From Ricinus communis (taxonomy: Eukaryota > Streptophyta > Magnoliopsida > Malpighiales > Euphorbiaceae), in NCBI RefSeq assembly GCF_019578655.1, contig NC_063256.1:12028001-12092000 (forward strand): 64,000 nucleotides of DNA. The letters are read 5' to 3'. Position 1 is the stretch's first letter, and each line of letters opens with the position of its first letter. Shown here one piece after another: positions 59,680-64,000 of this stretch. The notes under the pieces were generated by a model. That model ran no database searches. It saw nothing but the letters and a program-made list of their open reading frames with translations, and had not been told where the DNA came from. The position numbers and the translations under genes are program-made.

Positions 59680-60868
59680 TTTTAAGAATTAACTGCCTTT
59701 TCTTGAATCATTAACATCAAACTATTATACTGATCCCTTGTAAAAGTAATAGGACCATCATCACCAAATTTGTTAAAAGAGTTATGATTGTCATAATTCA
59801 TATGATATTCCAACTGTTCAGTAGTTAAAAAATTATGATTGTCATAAGGAAAAGATGCAACCTGGTTTGTAAAATTCTGAAAATTCTTGCTTGTTCCCTT
59901 GTATCCCGGTGGGAATCCATTCTTTCTATAACACTTGTCAACAAGATGCCCATACATTCCACAGAAAAGTGCAGGTACGCTTCTTGGCCCCATTGTTTGG
60001 AAAAATTCCAGAATTGCCAAAAAATCTCTTTTCACTATTACCAAGGTTGAGTTGTTGATTTCCCATCTTCGGCCTAAAACCATTCATATTCTTCAAGTGT
60101 TGATTATGTCCAAGGTTAAAACCGGTTGCTCTACTTCCAATATTCATATTGAATTTCCCAGTAAGCAGTATATTTGAGTAATAAGAAACTATAGCAGCAC
60201 TCAAAGACCTTTCATGTTGAATCACAATAACAAAGATTTTATTCACAGGGGGCATTGATTTCATCATAAGAATCTGAGACCTTTGGACAGAAAAGTTCTC
60301 ATTTAACCCTTTAAGAAACTTTAGGATGAAATCTTGTTTCCTATACTTATTAGTAGAACATTCACAAGCATGTAGAGGTCTCAAATTACATATCTCATCC
60401 CATAAGATCTTCAAGTGGGTATGATAAGCAGTAACAGAAAGGTTACATTGTTGCAAAGAGAAGAATTCCTGTTGAAGATTAGAAATCCTTATAAGGTCTG
60501 CTTGTGAAAAGCGATCATATAAGTCTGCCCAAAGATCATATGCATAGTCCAACCACATTACACTTTTACCCAATTTCTATATTAAGGGACCTCTGTAACC
60601 AAGAAAGCATAAGATTGTTGCATTTCAACCAAGCGTTGTAAGAAGGATCCTCTTCCCTGGGAACCTTAATTGAACCATTAACAAATCGAAATTTGTTCTT
60701 TGAAATTAAAGACATCCTTATAGATCATGCCCAGCTATGATAGTTGTTGCCAATTAATTGAGAGGAGGTTAACATGAGAGTTGGATTTTCATTTAGGTGG
60801 ATGTAGTATTCACTATTCTGATCATCGATTTTAAAAGTTTGTGTAGAACTAAAATCTTCAGTAGCCAT
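59680..60868 (-). pseudogene. Copia 2 gag
   Basis: Starts at ATG 60868 (M-A-T-E-D-F), with the N-terminal L-I-G-N-N-Y-H-S-W-A pattern of copia gag, then L-Q-Q-E-F-F-S-L-Q-Q and F-L-K-G-L-N-E-N-F at 60573-59938, then a zinc-knuckle-like F-C-G-M-Y-G-H-L-V-D-K-C-Y and G-F-P-P-G-Y-K-G at about 59965-59900 in another frame. One stop follows W-A and one frameshift precedes the knuckle. Confidence 0.8.
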
Positions 60869-61018
60869 TGAAGAGATGGTGGTGGAGTATATTAGCTGCT
60901 CTAACAATTGATCATGGATCTGGATCACTGCCCACTCAAAAAGGCTAGAATGAGCCCCTGTATAACAAACGCTTCTTCCGGAACTCAAAAGGCTTCAAGA
61001 AGCCAACCCCAAAATGGT

Positions 61019-61635
61019 CTAAAAAAAAACAACTACTGTAATAGCTATAGTTGCATCATTTGCCAAGACATATACATCTTTTTCTACCACAAAAATATGC
61101 TTGACATCTCTTTCTTTTGCAGGATCAACTGTTCCACTCAACATCCAAATAAATCCAAGAAAAAGGTTCACAAGAAAAAGAGAATTTCTGGTGTCTAGCA
61201 ACATGGGTTACAAAGAAACAGCGTACAGCGTAATGGGAGCCTTAATAGCAAGTGAGAAACGAGCAAGGCCACAAAAAATACTGTTTATCTGGTAGTTTGC
61301 TAGCCTAGTGTGATCATACCACACAAAAATACCCAACCAACTAGTAGAATTCAAACAAAATTAAAAAATTCATCCTGCTCACCAACTGTTTGATGAAATT
61401 TCCGACTCACCAACTGTTCGTCTTACTCACCAGCTGCTCACCAACTGTTCGTCTTGCTCACCAACTCCAAGTAGCACATCAATGTTCTTGAAACAAGAAA
61501 CAAAAACGGCAGCCACACTGCAAGCATTGTCGACGAAACCAACTGTGTGCATCGTCGCTGTCGAACATCAAATGGGAAAAGGAAAAAGGTAAGGGAAAGG
61601 GGTCGAAACCCTAAAAGAAAAGGAAGAAGGTAAGG
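61019..61635 (-). other. Leader between copia 2 LTR and gag, with foreign-looking segment
   Basis: About 600 bp, longer than a usual copia leader, with no clear primer-binding site. On the minus strand the part at 61019-61300 stays open for about 60 codons with hydrophobic residues (F-L-V-N-L-F-L-G-F-I-W-M-L); the plus strand is open at 61101-61295. It might be a captured fragment of a host gene, but I recognise no family. A CTCACCAACTG tandem repeat lies at 61376-61468. Confidence 0.4.
61376..61468. repeat. CTCACCAACTG tandem repeat in copia 2 leader
   Basis: Five imperfect copies of CTCACCAACTG, three of them followed by TTCGTC or a close variant, spaced about 10-30 bp apart. Confidence 0.85.
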
Positions 61636-61759
61636 GGAAAAGAGTTTGTATTTTTTCTTAAACATGTTTTCTTACAATGTTTGCTATATATACAAAAAAA
61701 CCATTACACTAGCTTTACACGTTTAGCTCTTATTGGTTACTATACATATTCTATTAGCC
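61636..61759 (-). repeat. 5' LTR of copia 2
   Basis: About 124 bp, matching the copy at 56363-56486. It ends directly at the codon for the last residue before the break in copy B (L-R-L-S). Confidence 0.8.
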
Positions 61760-62005
61760 AGAGAGTCTGAGGATTAAGACCTTGTTCTCATCAGGATGCC
61801 AACATTCCACTCCCAAAAAGCTACAGATGAAGCCTTCTGTATTGCTGTTGAAGTTCCAGGAAGAAGTCAAGTGACCATAAGGGTTTTCCAATGAATCTTT
61901 AATAGATTTTAAACATGCAACATCAGTTTCAGAACCCACACTTGAAGTAGAATACCAAATAAAAATGTAGAGAACAACTGTACTAACTCCTCTATTGAGT
62001 ACCAT

Positions 62006-64000
62006 CTGAATTTTAGTTTATCAATTTTCTTCTACGAAAAGATATATCAAAGATTAGAAAACATAAAACAAAAAACCTTGTAGGGTATGATAGAATTGTT
62101 CAACTGACAGAGAACAAGAAGACGAAGCTAAATCATTTGAGAGATTGAATTCAATAGGAGAAGGATTAATGACAAAAAAAGGATTAAATGAGTAATGAAG
62201 TCAAGCAATCAACGTCCAAGATAATACGCAGCTATAATTTCCACGAAGCATCTTCGAGAAGCAAATTCTCACTCGCATTCCCTATTAATGTCCTTGAATT
62301 TCATATTATAATATTTTGACCCTATAATTTTGTTTTAATTCTTTCCTAAGTTTTATAAAATTACTTTTTCACCCTTATAAAATATAAATTTAAATAATTA
62401 ATTACAATATTTTTACCCACTACCAATAATATCTTTTAAAATCATAAATGCATTAATTTGTGGACAAAATCTTGTTGGCACCTCCAAAATAATTTATAAA
62501 ATATTTCTTTTTACTTAATTGAGATTCCAGCTAAATTAAGCTTTAAAAAATTAATAACAGCTACTGTAACAGTAATAGTAAAAATAACTTTAATTTGTAT
62601 GTAATAATTATAAAATATATAATAAATAATATCATGAAATATTAATTTTTTATAGCCAAACTAAGTTCATAAAATAATATCATGAAAATCTATTCTTTAT
62701 CTTGCAGCCCAAATTAGGTAATTCAAATATTACCACAAAAGTTTCAATTAATTATAACAATAAATTATTGGAATTGATAAATCCAAATCAATATATTATT
62801 TACATTTAATAGGAGTTGCAACCATATCCTGTAAAGAATTATAAAGTATTAAAAAACTTATAGGAGTTTAAGATATTTTAAAAATTGCAACGGTCAAAAA
62901 ATATTTTATAAAATTATGAGAATTTATTTAATTATTTGTGTTTTTTTTTAATAATTTATTTGTGTTTTCAGGTGCTTAAAGATCTAATGCAGGTGTTTAT
63001 GTGGTAAAAAATAGAATGAATTTAGATGCCGCATTTGGACAGATTTTTATTAGTTAGGAGGACTATGTTCATAATTTTGGACACTATATTTTATATTTTA
63101 TTTAGTTGAAATGAATTATTTTAAAAATTTATATATTTAATTAAAATAAAAATTTACTTAAAAATTTTAACTCATTGACTTTATTAAATTTATTATAACT
63201 AAATTTAATTCTAATAAAATAAATAAAATTTTAAAATAAATTTCATATTAGCGAGGTAGTATATTTTATGAGATCAATTTTAATTAATTATTTTTCTATT
63301 TTTTCTTAAATTTTTTGTCTCTATCAATTTTCTTGTTATAAATTCTTTAAACTACATATTAATTTTATTCGAGGTAACTTCTATAGTTATTATCTAAAAA
63401 CAAATTGATCAAATCTCAAAGAATTTTCTTACACGTGGCATAAAAAGAAAATAAATAAAAATGATATTTTTATTAAAAAATAAATTTTTATAAATTTAAT
63501 TTAGAGTGTGATTTTTTATTGTTAATCGTTGGCCAGATTAAGATTTAAGCATTTAGTTTGTATTTTTATAATAAATCTTTTTATCTTATATAATAATTTA
63601 TTAATTTTAAGTTTATATATGTATTGAAATATATTAATTTTATACTATTTTATAGCTTTTATCTTTTGGGAGTTTAACAAATTAATAATTTTAATATTTA
63701 ATAATTTTTTTAATTTACCAAATATATTAATTATCCCAATAATCTATTGTAATTGAGATTATTTTATAAAAGGCAACCAGACGCACTAAATATTATTATG
63801 AAACAGAAAGGGAAAAAGCTAATATAATTATGTTAAACTTCAATGTCTATTAAACATATAATTTTTCAACTAGATTAATATTAGTAAACAGAAAGTTAAG
63901 CTAAATTACTTTGATGGTTCTTGAATTTAGGCCTTAATATTACTAAAGTTTTTAAATTTTAAGTCGTAACACTAAATTTTAAATTTCTATCATGGTAATA
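62006..64000. other. A/T-rich intergenic DNA upstream of copy B
   Basis: Contains the presumed promoter of the receptor-kinase copy B in its first few hundred bases and then A/T-rich sequence. No gene, RNA or clear element was recognised. Confidence 0.5.

Larger units (their letters stand above)
56363..61759 (-). mobile_element. Ty1-copia retrotransposon 2, inserted in copy B exon 1
   Basis: Direct repeats of about 124 bp (56363-56486 and 61636-61759) flank a gag-pol region on the minus strand; they share AAACATGTTTTCTTACAATG and TTACACTAGCTTTACACG. A polypurine tract (CCAACTTGAGGGGGG on the minus strand) lies beside the left repeat. LTR ends are not the usual TG...CA and I could not fix a clear target duplication: exon CTCTCT on one side and ATCTT on the other. 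The pol region is full of stops. The repeats are nearly identical. Confidence 0.85.
54377..62005 (-). pseudogene. BIR1-like receptor pseudokinase, copy B, broken by copia elements and stops
   Basis: Minus strand. First exon starts at ATG 62005 with a signal peptide and the LRR cap (S-E-T-D-V-A-C-L, C-S-F-L-G-V-E-C-W) to about 61760, is cut by copia 2, and resumes at about 56354 (D-T-G-I-G-L-K-G) through LRRs and the transmembrane part to 55705 (AAG|GTACTC donor). The second exon is the kinase-like domain, about 55375-54377, ending at TAA 54379-54377. Stops: TAG at 56325, TAG near 55350, TGA near 55161, TAG at 54511. Kinase motifs are H-L-N for HRD, N-F-E for DFG and no APE, as in copy A. The family (BIR1-like; co-receptors in BAK1 signalling) is inferred from the cap, repeat number and kinase order. 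It cannot be expressed intact. Confidence 0.85.

Overview
This is a nuclear window from a flowering plant, about two-thirds A+T. The evidence is a 20-exon gene with plant-type introns, plant LTR retrotransposons of the copia and gypsy types, a plant L1-type LINE, MITE-like elements and two fragments of chloroplast DNA. The reading of the genes suggests a eudicot. The species cannot be fixed from the sequence alone.

Layout: 1-8 kb is A/T-rich intergenic DNA with one candidate MITE and a decayed chloroplast trnA fragment. 8.5-14.5 kb is a degenerate full-length LINE that carries two long poly-G runs. 16.4 kb holds a Myb/SANT-like exon remnant. 18.4-24.1 kb holds inverted-repeat (Mutator-like) elements, one of which contains a 2.7 kb solo gypsy LTR; both layers have perfect target-site duplications.

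24.36-44.27 kb, plus strand, is a complete mitochondrial succinic semialdehyde dehydrogenase gene (SSADH, ALDH5F1). I place 20 exons encoding 537 residues, and every junction keeps the reading frame. Its introns hold two Mutator-like MITEs, a gypsy gag remnant, a copia-like LTR remnant, microsatellites and a piece of chloroplast 23S rRNA.

45-62 kb, minus strand, converges on SSADH and holds three tandem copies of a BIR1-like leucine-rich-repeat receptor pseudokinase. From upstream to downstream on the minus strand these are: copy B, which is full length but has stops and two copia insertions; copy A, whose kinase exon is open but whose LRR ectodomain is missing; and copy C, a truncated LRR-only relic. 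Copies A and B share a kinase domain without the catalytic HRD Asp, without the DFG Asp and with most of the activation segment, including APE, deleted. 62-64 kb is A/T-rich and appears empty.

The likely functional content is SSADH (GABA shunt) and possibly the ectodomain-less pseudokinase of copy A. The rest is mobile-element debris and organelle-derived insertions. I see no new multi-gene system. The most unusual items are the pseudokinase cluster and the poly-G runs in the LINE.
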